Of a stretch of 53,917 nucleotides of DNA, positions 22,186 through 31,796 are shown piece by piece. A program made the translations under genes and the position numbers. The number at the start of each line of letters is the position of its first letter. Positions within the stretch are counted from its first letter, which is position 1. The stretch is from Zygnema cylindricum (taxonomy: Eukaryota; Streptophyta; Zygnematophyceae; Zygnematales; Zygnemataceae). Location: the NCBI GenBank assembly GCA_037447655.1, contig JBBHKE010000083.1:269961-323877 (forward strand). The letters are read 5' to 3'. Below the pieces are notes generated by a model that made no database searches, was not told the DNA's origin, and was given only the letters and a program-made list of their open reading frames with translations.

Positions 22186-25100
22186 CTATACTTTTACCGT
22201 TGTTCCAAGTGCCTCCATAAGCTTCGCCACAAAGTCAGGATGCGCGGGCCAAGCCGCCCCGGTAATCAAATTTCCGTCCACAAAGCATCGTGTGATTGGG
22301 TCTGGCTCCAGCCACTCAGCGCCCGCCAGCACAACAGTCGGCTTCACTGCCGGGTATGCCGTGCACTTCTTGCCCTGTCAGGTGGCAGATACAGACAAAA
22401 TTATCACTCAAATCAGTCCAATTTACATCAATCCAGTTCATGGGTGCTTTTAAAAGTCAAAATCGATCAAGACACACTTCTCTCGCGCTGGGATGTCGCA
22501 AATGTAGACAAAATAGTCACTTAAATCAGTGAGACTAACGGGAATTTTAGTCAGAATCGATCAACGAACGGTTCTTACAATGTATAAAACAAAATGGTCA
22601 GTCAAATGAGTCCAATTCAGAGGAGTCATGAAAGTCAAAATCGACCAACTTTCCTTGTCATGTGGCAAATAAATCCAAAAGGCAATCAAATTAGAACAAC
22701 TTAAAAGCAAATTAGAGTCAAAAAAGGCAATAATCAGCCAAATTAGACCCAAATTTTCCACCCTGTGTGAACAAAAGTCAGCATCAGTCAAAGCAGAGCC
22801 ATTTCAAAATAATTTAAGGGCCAAAATGTCAATCAAATCAGACAGATTAATAAGTGAATTTACGTCAGAATCAGTACATTCCAGATCAGTTTACCGATGA
22901 ACAAAAAAGTCATTAACAAACAAAAACCAAAGGTTTTTCTTCACACACACCACAAGTTCACAGAGATAAACTGAAACAAGTCAAAATCGGGGAAAAATAG
23001 CAACTACTTTCTTATATACTTTTTCAGTTTTTTTTATTATAAATAATATGTACTTACTTTCAAAACTCCAGCCGCTGCCAAAATTTGCTGCCCGTGGCAA
23101 ATGGAGGCAATGATTTTCTTCTGTTCCTCGAATTTTTGTACTATCTCCAAAACTTTGTCATTTAGTGATAAGTATTCGGGAGCTCGTCCACCCGGGACCA
23201 CCAACGCATCATAATCGGCCACGCTGACATCATCAAAATTGTATGTTAATGCAAAGTTGTGTCCGGGTTTTTCAGTGTAGGTCTGTGCTCTCCCTCTCCC
23301 CCCAACATTCATCACAAGATTAGACTTGGAAATGTGTCTTATGTTCAACTATCACAAGCAATTTCATCCAATAAAATTCTTCGATTCCACAATATATAGA
23401 TTCGGTAGTTCCCACAGACTTGGAATTAACTTTCTCGCCCTTAAATCTTATTTTTCTTCGCCACTCATGTCCTCATTGAAGAAAACTAGCCTTTAACAAA
23501 GAAATGGATGAATGTATCAAAAGAAAAAGAGGAAACAATAATAATAATAACATCAATTGTAATAATAATAATGATAATAATAACAAGAATAATAACAATT
23601 CCATATGAATGTATTGAAAGAGAAACCGAAACAAAAAAGAGAGACAGAATTGCATATGAATGTATAAAAAGCTAGGAACCGCCAAGTCAATAAGCGGATG
23701 TAAGCTAGAAATGAACAAAAATGAACAAAAACATAAAGCATCGTGTATGAATGTATCAAAAGATAATCGGACTTAAAAAAAGAGAAAGAATCGAGTATGA
23801 TTATAAATCGGGGGCGAATTAGACGTTAAAATATGTCTTATGCCCAACCATAACAAAAATTGAAAAAAAGAATAACCAAATGGAAGGAATATTCTTTTAC
23901 CTGGTCCCCTTCAAAATCATGAACCGCGGTTTTGCAAATATCTCCGGACTTTTTTCCCGGACACACGGCATCCACTCTATATCCGAGGGCCAGAAGAGCT
24001 TGGAAAGGAACCATCGCCTCATAATCTTCCATAAAGTCCTGAGAAAAAAGTTAAAACAAAGAGCTTCATGTAATCGCGAGAAAAAGAAACAACTTCCATA
24101 AAATCGAGAGGGAAAAAAAAACGACTTTTCGTAAAATCAAGAGAAAAACGAACGAATTTCTGTAGAATCCCAAGAGAAAACAAAGAGTTTCCGTAAAATC
24201 ACAAGAAAAAACAAACAATTTCCATAAGATGGGGAGAGTAACAAACAGCTTCCATAAAATCGCAAGGAAAAAAAGAGCCTCCGTAAAATCCTGAGAGAAA
24301 ACAAACAATTCCATCAAATCACAAGACAAAAAAAACAACCTCCGTGATCAAAAAAACTAAATCCTATCAACAAAAATAAAAATAAAAAATTGCAATCCAA
24401 CAGTTTCACCGGCACAAATGGAGTTTCATTAAATTCATGCCCCAAATAGAAACGATTTGATAATCAAATCGAGAATCCAAACGCAGGTTGTCAGTCAAAC
24501 CACCAAATAAAAACTCTCTTCAAAAAACCTTAAAAACTTCACTTCATCTCTCTACATTCATTCCTATTACACTCTCCCTTCGCGCCTCTCCCCCTTCCCT
24601 CCTTCCCTGTCTCCTTCCCCCACAGATTCCCTTCCTCCAAGTTCATAAACCTGATCAAATCAAAAAGAAAAAAAAAACCTTAACTAACTCCACATACAAA
24701 CAAAACCAATTGTCATTCCGTCCACCTTTGCCTTCATATTTTACTCTTTCAATAAAAACAAAACATCCTTCACTTACTCCACATACAAACACAGTTTGTT
24801 GTTCCCATCCACCTTTGCCTGCATACTTTACGCTTTCACAAAAAAACGAAACGTCCTCACACACTCCGCACAAACACTACACTTTGAAAAAAAAACAAAA
24901 GCTCCTTCACTTACTCCGCATATAAACAGCACCCGTTTGTCGTTTCCGTCCACCTTTGCCTTCATTTCCATAAGAAGTAGCCCTAAAAACTCGGGATGTC
25001 CGGGCCAAGCCGCCCCTGTGACTAGGCCCGAGTCGATGAAGCAGGCGGAGATGGGGTCAGGCTCCTCCCATATAGCTCCTGCAGCCACTATTACAGGCTT

Positions 25101-27285
25101 GCAGGCAGGGTAGCAGGTCGCTTTTTTGCCCTAAAACGCACGGGAGAATGCACGGAAACGCACGGAAAACGTAAGGGAAATGCACAAAAAAACAAAAAAA
25201 AAGCACGAAAAAATGCATGGAAACAGAAAAAGGCACGGGAAAAGGCATGGAAAAAGGCACTGAAAAACACAGGGGAAGAGGGGAGGAAAGAAGAGAGGGA
25301 AAGGAGTGAGGGAAATAAAGCACGGGAATAAGGCATTAATGAGACATGGAAGAGACAGAAAAGAGACAGGAATAGAAAACATGAATAAGGAAAAAGGTAA
25401 AGAAGGAAAATTAACACAGAAATAAAGAACGGAAAGAAGACGCGTAAACACAGTACGGAAATGAGAAACAAAAGAGAGATAAAAATGACACAGGAAAATA
25501 AGGCAGAGGAATAAGGCAAAAAACAAAGCACGGAAAGTAGATACAGAAAAGACACAAAAAAGTTGTAGGCAAGAAGAGAGTCTAATGGAACGGAAAAAGT
25601 CAACAAATATGACGATGACTACAGATTCAAAAGGTTATAAAAACTGAGAGATCACTTTTTCCGCCTTAAAAACAAATTGACAGATAACTAAGGCGTTAAG
25701 AGGGGGCACAAATATGTAACAAAAAAACTGAAATGGCATATTGATTGGTGATTAAAAAAATTTTGAAACAAGTGACACATTGCTATGAAATACAAAAAGA
25801 ACATGTATAGGTGACGGAAAAGTTAAAATTCCAAATATTAGCCCGTGATTCAAAAGACTAAGATACGAGATCAGAATCGACAAAAATATTGTGAAGTATT
25901 CCTTATGTCAAATTTGAGTGTCCTTGTCCTTACTTGAAGCACTCCGGCTGCTGCAAGAATGAGCTGTCCGTGGCAAATGGATGCGATTGGCTTCTTGTTA
26001 TGAGCAAATTTTTGAACAAGCTCGATCACCGATTGGTTAATAGACAAATATTCCGGAGACCGTCCTCCTGGAATCACAAGGGCGTCATAATTTTCAAATT
26101 CCACTTCCGAATAAGTTGCGTTCAATACGAAATTGTGTCCGGGCTTCTCTGTGTATGTCTGCAACCAGAAAACAATAAGACAAAAAATTAACAAAGGAGA
26201 TACAAAAGGAGTCCATAATTCTAAAGAACAAGTGGACACACCTTGTCAATGACAGCCTCACAACAAACTTTCACTCTAGAATATTAAAATTCAAAGAAAA
26301 CGAAGGAGCATATATATCTTGGCTGTAACACTAAAGATATATATCTTTGCAGACAGATTTTTAGCTTAACTTTGCCAAACAACTCGAGGACATATGAGTA
26401 TATTACCCATTGAAATCAGTATGAAGGGATTATTGATGCAAATGTGGAATTAGAACGTATTACACTAATGTAGTATATGGAGATGTAAGGTGGAGAGAGG
26501 AAAACGAGATGATACCTGGTCCCCTAAAAAGTCGTGAATAGATGTACGACAAATGTCACCCTCCTTCTTTCCAGGGCATACAGAGTCAACAGAGAAGCCA
26601 AAAGCAAGAAGGGACTGGAAAGGGACCATCACCTGCCAGATGAGACAAACAACATCAACAATTATGGGAATAGTGAAGTTTTTGAAAGGCAACATAGACC
26701 GAAATTAACAAATGTCTAGCGAGAGTATGCGCATGTGGCAAAGAGGGAGAGGGAGAGCAAGAGGGGGAGAGAGAAGGGGAGGGAGAGGTAGCTGAGTAAA
26801 TGTGTGAGTCGTAAAGATTGGATTTAAATAAATTAGCCTTATGCAGAAGTTGAGTCCATCTGTAGATATCAAGAATTTTAAAAACTGGCGAAGTCCTTTT
26901 TTGGTGTCAAATACAGAACGCCGGAACTTTCAAGAAAGGAAATTCCATCAAAAGTTTAAACAAAAGGAAGTAACAATGTGGATATTATAAAAAACAATCC
27001 AAATGCGTAAGCACCATAGAGTTCTTCAAATGCTGTAGAAAATGCTTAATCTCAAGAAATTGAGAAAATGTCAAAAAGCTCTCCCGTTCTCTTTGAAATG
27101 TATTTACATGAAAGAAAAAAAATATATAAGCAAAGTGATATCGAAAATAAACAAATTTCAATCCAAAATGCTTCTTCGTTCAGCAAATTCCCTACAAGTA
27201 TAGAATACCAAGTGAACTTTACCTCATAGTCTTCAACAAAGTCACCTATGATAAAGAGAATTCGCTTTCCTACGGTTCCTACCAT
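22186..27285 (-). CDS. DJ1D: Protein DJ-1 homolog D, two PfpI/DJ-1 domains (7 exons)
   Basis: This belongs to the plant DJ-1D family, tandem DJ-1/PfpI domains with reported glyoxalase (methylglyoxal to lactate) activity. Exons: 27223-27285, 26516-26632, 25934-26158, 24915-25130, 23901-24038, 23058-23282, 22186-22374 (1173 nt, 390 aa). All introns are phase 0 GT-AG. Domain 1 has Glu18 (GDFVEDYE), Cys122-His123 ([14 protein letters not shown]) and PGGRSPEY. Domain 2 has Glu211 (DFMEDYE), Cys315-His316 ([14 protein letters not shown]) and PGGRAPEY. Both active sites are therefore complete. Length agrees with Arabidopsis DJ1D (about 390). It is single-copy in the window, in the spacer of the inverted duplication. 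Introns 3-6 hold unusual tandem arrays. Confidence 0.95.
22375..23057 (-). repeat. DJ-1D intron 6: about 110 bp tandem array including acceptor copies
   Basis: This is a degenerate array on the minus strand. Units read (T/C)ATTTGA-TGA-ATTTTGT...TTTGCCACnTGACA followed by exon-7-like bases. The true acceptor is the last unit. Others lie near 22480-22560, 22565-22650, 22640-22710, with decayed ones near 22740-22890. Confidence 0.65.
23283..23900 (-). repeat. DJ-1D intron 5: AAT microsatellite and ATGAATGTAT repeats
   Basis: The plus strand has an (AAT)n-type run at about 23539-23596. It also has several copies of (T)ATGAATGTAT(C)AAAAG at about 23510, 23603, 23655 and 23747. A roughly 30 bp block at about 23330-23360 recurs at 23830-23862. 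Confidence 0.65.
24028..24335 (-). repeat. DJ-1D intron 4: about 31 bp array of 3' splice-site copies
   Basis: Read on the minus strand there are about nine units, each a pyrimidine tract, a CTCAG-like end and GATTTTATGGAAG. The last unit is the real acceptor of exon 5 (TTTTTTCTCAG|GACTTTATGGAAG). The unit whose AG is at 24291-24292 still has a perfect TTTTCTCTCAG|GATTTTACGG acceptor. Confidence 0.8.
24676..24972 (-). repeat. DJ-1D intron 4: about 85 bp array of 5' splice-site copies
   Basis: Four units (one truncated) start near 24676, 24767, 24852 and 24903. Each carries a diverged version of the end of exon 4 (GCAAAGGTGGACGGAA...TGCGGA) followed by the donor GTAAGTGAAGG. The unit at 24903-24972 is the real exon 4 end. 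The unit at about 24767-24835 also keeps GGAGTAAGTGAAGG. Confidence 0.8.
25131..25933 (-). repeat. DJ-1D intron 3: purine/pyrimidine minisatellite
   Basis: This is about 0.5 kb of degenerate GCACGGAAAA-type units on the plus strand (pyrimidine-rich on the coding strand), running directly into the exon 4 acceptor at 25130. Long open frames across it on the minus strand are low-complexity artefacts. Confidence 0.7.
26159..26515 (-). other. DJ-1D intron 2
   Basis: This intron has AT-rich sequence with two ATATATCTT blocks near 26309-26347. No array comparable with introns 3-6 was seen. Confidence 0.6.
26633..27222 (-). other. DJ-1D intron 1
   Basis: The largest feature is a purine-rich run of GAGGGAGA units at about 26744-26795. 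The remainder is AT-rich and unassigned. Confidence 0.6.
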
Positions 27286-27756
27286 GGCTACTGAGCCTTG
27301 ATTAAAATTTCCAATATCTCAAGCAAATTAAATTAGAAAATGTGATTTGTTTTCAACTTTCCAACTTTTTTAATGTTTGAAACTTTCATGTGTGCAACAC
27401 ATTTGGTGTATGGGCAACATTGTAGAATTCAGATGCTCCTTGGTCCCGTCTGTGGGTCCTGAAAGTACAGTCAGGACTCGCCGTACAGGAATTACAGTAC
27501 CGTACAATGTCCGAAGAGTTTTACGATGAAGTACGACGTTCGGTTTTAATTCGAGCCGAAGTGCCGAACCATGCAGCCACAACGAACTGTCCGATGTCAG
27601 GTGACTTTTTCCTGCCGTTGCAACGGTTTGCGAAGAGTAGGGAAACAACTCTCGTTCTTGTATAGAAATGGTGCAAAACATGTAGCCATGTAGGATTCAC
27701 AATTTCGTATGCATTGTTGTCATCGTAATAATTGATGGCTACAAAACTGTCCTGTA
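27286..27756. other. Upstream region of DJ-1D
   Basis: This is the presumed 5' UTR and promoter of DJ-1D. No clear TATA box or other gene could be called. Confidence 0.5.
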
Positions 27757-27972
27757 CACCGCCAATCGCTATTAGCGTAGAAGTTTCTTTACCGTATACG
27801 AATAATTAGCGTGGTTTATGCTAATTGGGAATTTGGAAATTTTCGAAGAAATTGATTACTCTAATTTGGAATTAGGGTTTTTTTTAAATAGTGTGGATAA
27901 TTGTATTTGAGAATAAAACAAAAAAAAGCGGGACGGGATTAGCGTACACAACGCTAATAGCGATTGGCGGTG
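27757..27972. mobile_element. TA-flanked CACCG MITE
   Basis: Terminal repeats CACCGCCAATCGCTATTAGC and its complement at the right end, with TA on both sides (27755-27756, 27973-27974). It is a close relative, in opposite orientation, of 30365-30592. Confidence 0.85.
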
Positions 27973-28220
27973 TAGTGATGCCAGGTTACAGATTACTTGA
28001 AATACGTATTACGGTATTACTGTATTTCCCGTACGGCGTAAACAAAGCTTGCAAGCAGGAAACATTTGTGATGCATATCGAACTACAACCGTCGTTTTTA
28101 TGACATTTTGGCTTAAGACATTATGCATCTCGAACTTCCTTCTGCTAATACGCGTATACGATTCCTGGCGTTACCAACCAGTAACCGAAGCAATCCCACA
28201 TAAAATTGTACGATTTAGAC

Positions 28221-28497
28221 CATAGTTAAAAAGTAGGTGAAAGTAGCCCCATACAATATGCCTATTGTATGCAAAACATACAATATGACCTTAAGACCCA
28301 TATTGTATTCGGACCTATTCGGACCAATTAAAACATTCAGACCAATTTTTTTTATTTACATCGTCAGATTCGGACGATCGGACGGTCTCTGATCAAAGTA
28401 GCTATCTAAAGAAGATCACATGAAAAGCCCATAACACAACTTACGATAAAGGCGCCGACCAAAGACCTACCATAAAAACGCCTACTTTTGAACTATG
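28221..28497. mobile_element. CATAG-type hAT MITE
   Basis: The ends are CATAGTTAAAAAGTAGG and CCTACTTTTGAACTATG. The flanks are ATTTAGAC (28213-28220) and GTTTAGAC (28498-28505), 7 of 8 matching. It has an internal TATTGTATGCAAAACATACA hairpin. It is non-coding. Confidence 0.85.
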
Positions 28498-28677
28498 GTT
28501 TAGACACGAGCCAAAAGGCGAACCAAATACACTACATCGTAAATCGTTTATAGTGTAGATAGATTATTAGTGTAAAGAAACAAATGGTTTTACTAACCCT
28601 ATTTTGGGTTTCATGACCTCAAGCCAACAAAATATTAACTCTAAATAACACATGTAACTTTACAATACACCGTGAAT

Positions 28678-28867
28678 CGCTATTAGCGTAATGAAATAAA
28701 TAGCGTTATGGACGCTATTTGGGAATTTGGGGATTTTCAAGGAAATCATTGACTCTAATTAGGAATTTAAGGTTTTCCAAAATATAATTAATAATTCTAT
28801 TTGAGAATTTCGGTAAAAAAAAAGGAACCGCAAATAGCGCCATGAAGGCTAATAGCCATTCACGGTG
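28678..28867. mobile_element. TA-flanked CACCG MITE
   Basis: The ends are CACCGTGAATCGCTATTAGC and ...GCCATTCACGGTG, with flanking TA at 28676-28677 and 28868-28869. Confidence 0.82.
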
Positions 28868-28874
28868 TACTATA

Positions 28875-29093
28875 TACCGTGTATCGCTATTGGTGTTGTT
28901 TTTTTGTTACTCAAAATATATTTTCTCCGTACACACTTCGATTTTCAATTTGAGACCGCCAATAAGAAGTTGAGAGTCTTACCTTTCAATTTCAACCGTT
29001 AGATCCATAATCGAACATGTGTGTACGAGAAAAGATGTTGTAAGTGGCGAAAAAAACATTAACATTAATAGCAACACACGGTGTAGTTCGGAC
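28875..29093. mobile_element. TA-flanked CACCG MITE
   Basis: This starts 7 bp after the previous MITE. The left end is TACCGTGTATCGC (diverged) and the right end CACACGGTG followed by TA. Its interior matches 20280-20491 (CGTACACACTT, GTAAGTGGCGAAAAAAAC). Confidence 0.75.
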
Positions 29094-29423
29094 ACTTAGG
29101 GTGAAGTTCAATTAGGACATTTTGTAATTGTACGGCTAACATTTCAGAATGCTACAATTTGAACGAAGATCCATTGGGGGCGCAGAGTTTGTAATCCACG
29201 TGATCATAAATTAGAGGTCCCGCGTGAGTTAAGATCGGATATTGAAAATACTCCGACCAAAAATTTGCATTTGCGTACCATGCACTTGCGTAACTAGGTC
29301 ATCTTTCAACACAACTTTTGTACTCTTTGTAGACGCCTTTGTCAGATACCACCTCGTTTTTTGTAGGGTCCCTGTTGAAGAACTAGCGTTTCCAAAAACA
29401 GTGTGACGGAAGTGCCTTACGAT
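29094..29423. other. Spacer DNA, nothing recognised
   Basis: This is non-coding sequence between two transposons; no repeat or gene call is possible. Confidence 0.4.
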
Positions 29424-30203
29424 TAGTGTTGTGTATCGGTAAGGATTTACCGATAACCGGTATGGACCTTTTTTCGGGTTCCCGATAATCGATATATTGG
29501 TACGATATATCGACATCGCTCTTATCGCCGATAAGTAGCCGTTAATATCGGGTACTTATCGACGATAATGCCGATAACAATAACTATTGGCGATAACTGT
29601 ACGGACCGTACAGATAATGTAAGGCATGTATACGCAGCTGTACGTCGTATTCCCCAGACGCGCAATGGCCCCCCTTACTCCTGATTCCGGTAAAAAATCG
29701 CGATTTTTCCATCATTATTCCTAGTTTAAGGGGGTTTTCAAAATTCTTACTGCCATAATTTTCAAAATATGGCGTTTGGAAATGGCGGCAGTCTGACAGG
29801 TGTGTTCTGCTTCTTTCAGTCTGTTCGTCTTTTTTTGGAAAACGTTTGATTCAAAAATTTTACTATGTATTTTATTTTTTTCGTTTCGATAGTATAGTTT
29901 TATAACAATAAAGTATTAACTTATATTGTCTACGTTTATGTGCAGCGCTGTCCGTAAAAAAATTCAGTTAAATAGATACGCGGAATAGATTCTTATACGT
30001 GGCATTCCACGCTATAGAATGAAAGTAATATAATACAGTATGTTATATGGTACTATTGTATGCATACTATATTTTTAATTGTTATCGCTGATATTGAATT
30101 TGTTGGTCCAAGACCGATATATCGGGACCTCTGACCGTTCGATAACCGATAACTATCGGTATCGGTGTAATCGCGATAAGTTTTTTACCGATACACAACA
30201 CTA
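29424..30203. mobile_element. Non-autonomous hAT element, 780 bp
   Basis: The ends are TAGTGTTGTGTATCGGTAA and TTACCGATACACAACACTA. CTTACG occurs next to each end (a decayed 8 bp duplication). Subterminal regions hold many TATCGG/CCGATA motifs. It corresponds to the split element in 9089-16983. No transposase. Confidence 0.82.
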
Positions 30204-30364
30204 ACTTACGTCATTTCGTTTGTATTTTTTGCTGTATTTTTGAATGCGTATATTGTGTGCAATTTTTTTTGATTTTCGCTGGTTGCCATCTTTGACAGTT
30301 TGCCCATTATTCAACGTGTCGCGGCTCTAATATTTATGTAATTGGTGATGTACCTCGCGTGGTA

Positions 30365-30592
30365 CACCGCCAATCGCTATTAGCGTTGTGTACGCTAATC
30401 CCGTCCTGCTTTTTTTTAGTTTTATTCTCAAATAGATTAATCCACACTATTTAAAAGAAAACCCTAATTCCTAATTAGAGTAATCGATTTCTTCCAAAAT
30501 TTCCAAATTCCCAATTAGCGTACACCACGCTAAATAATAGTATACGCTAATCAAACGTACACGCTAATAGCGATTGGCGGTGTACTTCACCA
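30365..30592. mobile_element. TA-flanked CACCG MITE
   Basis: Terminal repeat CACCGCCAATCGCTATTAGC and its exact complement at the right end, with TA on both sides. It is the reverse orientation of 27757-27972. Confidence 0.85.
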
Positions 30593-31034
30593 ATTAGTAA
30601 ATTACAGAAACTTTCGAAGCGAATGCTTCGCGAAAAAATATCCAACGGTCGTTGTTAACCCCCACACTTTTGGAGAAGATTGGCAAGAATCTCTGTAATG
30701 TTGTTTTTCTTATAAAAACAGAATAATAGGTACGGCGTAGTACGGAGAGATCCTAATTTTTGTAGACAACCTCACTTTTCGTCCAATGGAACTTCACCCT
30801 TATTCCCATAGTGTAGCCGCTATAGCCGGTGTTCACATGGTCAGTATTTGAACACGCGAGAACAGGTTCGCGCTATTTTCTCCCCTCTTTTTCAATAAGA
30901 ATGGAATCTTAATGCACTTTCCCGTGTCGACGCCACTCCCTTTCTCGTGTCGACGCCGTTATCTGACATTTTCCTGTACTTTAGTACGAAAATTGACCAT
31001 TATCGTACGAAGTGACACATTTCGTACATTACAC
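30593..31034. other. Distal upstream region of right SMAP1
   Basis: Unassigned DNA outside the inverted arm. It includes a short tandem CGTGTCGACGCC motif (two copies, about 30923-30959). Confidence 0.45.
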
Positions 31035-31044
31035 TATATAAATA
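31035..31044 (+). promoter_or_regulatory. Putative TATA box of right-arm SMAP1
   Basis: TATATAAATA lies 321 bp upstream of the SMAP1 ATG, in an otherwise suitable position for a promoter feeding a 5' UTR intron. It lies just outside the inverted repeat (homology starts about 31068), so the left gene copy lacks it. Confidence 0.5.
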
Positions 31045-31355
31045 CCTCCTGAACCACAGTAAGATTCATAGTACTATATCCTGATCTTATTTAAATACTG
31101 AAATACATCTCGAACGTAGGACCGTCTAGGTCTTCAATTTATAAACTCTGAAATTACCTCACTGTTTCTGGTGCACACCGTCCTAATTTGGTTAATAACT
31201 TTTTATTTTTAGCTTTTCACTTTACAAATGCTTCTACCTGCCTGTAATTAATTTGTAAAGCTTAGTGACAACTAACAGACTTTCTTGCAGAATAATCTCT
31301 TAGCCAGGCTGACTCTAGTAGCCACTTTCTGTTATTTTTTTTTTTTCCTGCCAGA

Positions 31356-31532
31356 ATGAGGCCCTTTCCTCCATATCTTCACGAAGCAGATGAATATCCT
31401 GCCGGAGCCATGGATGTAGACATAGATGGTGAGGGAGCTTTGGATCCTATGGATCCTCAATCTGAAAAGCTTGCAGATGCCGATTTTTTTAACAAATTTG
31501 ATGACGATTTTGACGATGAAGACTTAGCATAG
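31356..31532 (+). CDS. SMAP1: Small acidic protein 1 (SMAP1), right-arm copy
   Basis: A 58 aa acidic protein identical in reading to the left copy: MRPFPPYL start, central MDVDIDGEG, C-terminal KLADADFFNKFDDDFDDEDL. The short size, the Met-Arg-Pro start and the F/D-rich tail match plant SMAP1, a factor in the 2,4-D auxin response pathway. A 3' splice-like tract (poly-T then CCTGCCAG) ends one base before the ATG, so a 5' UTR intron is likely. CMC4 follows 264 bp after the stop on the same strand. Confidence 0.9.
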   Translation: MRPFPPYLHEADEYPAGAMDVDIDGEGALDPMDPQSEKLADADFFNKFDDDFDDEDLA

Positions 31533-31796
31533 ACATATCTGTTTTTCATTTTTTGTGGCCATTCTTCATCCCAAGGTTATTTTTCTGGTTCTGAAAACGT
31601 TTGACACGTAGAAAAAGTCTCGTGAACCATTGTTGCGTGAATAGTAGTCAGTTACTATTTGTTGTCTGTGAGAGAAGGCTGTTTTTGTTACTTTAGTAAC
31701 CGTGTTATTTTCGAGTGTACAGTTTCTTTCCCTCTCTCTTAGTTGTTAGTCTTGACTAGAATTTTGAACTTAGAATTTTCTCTCCTACTACCTATC

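Noticed and set aside
23539-23596. CRISPR-like regular repeats in DJ-1D intron 5
   Set aside because: It is a trinucleotide AAT microsatellite without spacers, in a plant intron.
24488-24925. 145-residue plus-strand open frame
   Set aside because: It is the antisense of the donor-site array in DJ-1D intron 4 and is repetitive (Pro/Ser/Thr-rich).
25091-25606. Long minus-strand frame rich in Phe, Leu, Ser and Pro
   Set aside because: It crosses the exon 4 boundary and the intron 3 minisatellite in a different frame. The composition is a by-product of the pyrimidine-rich repeat.
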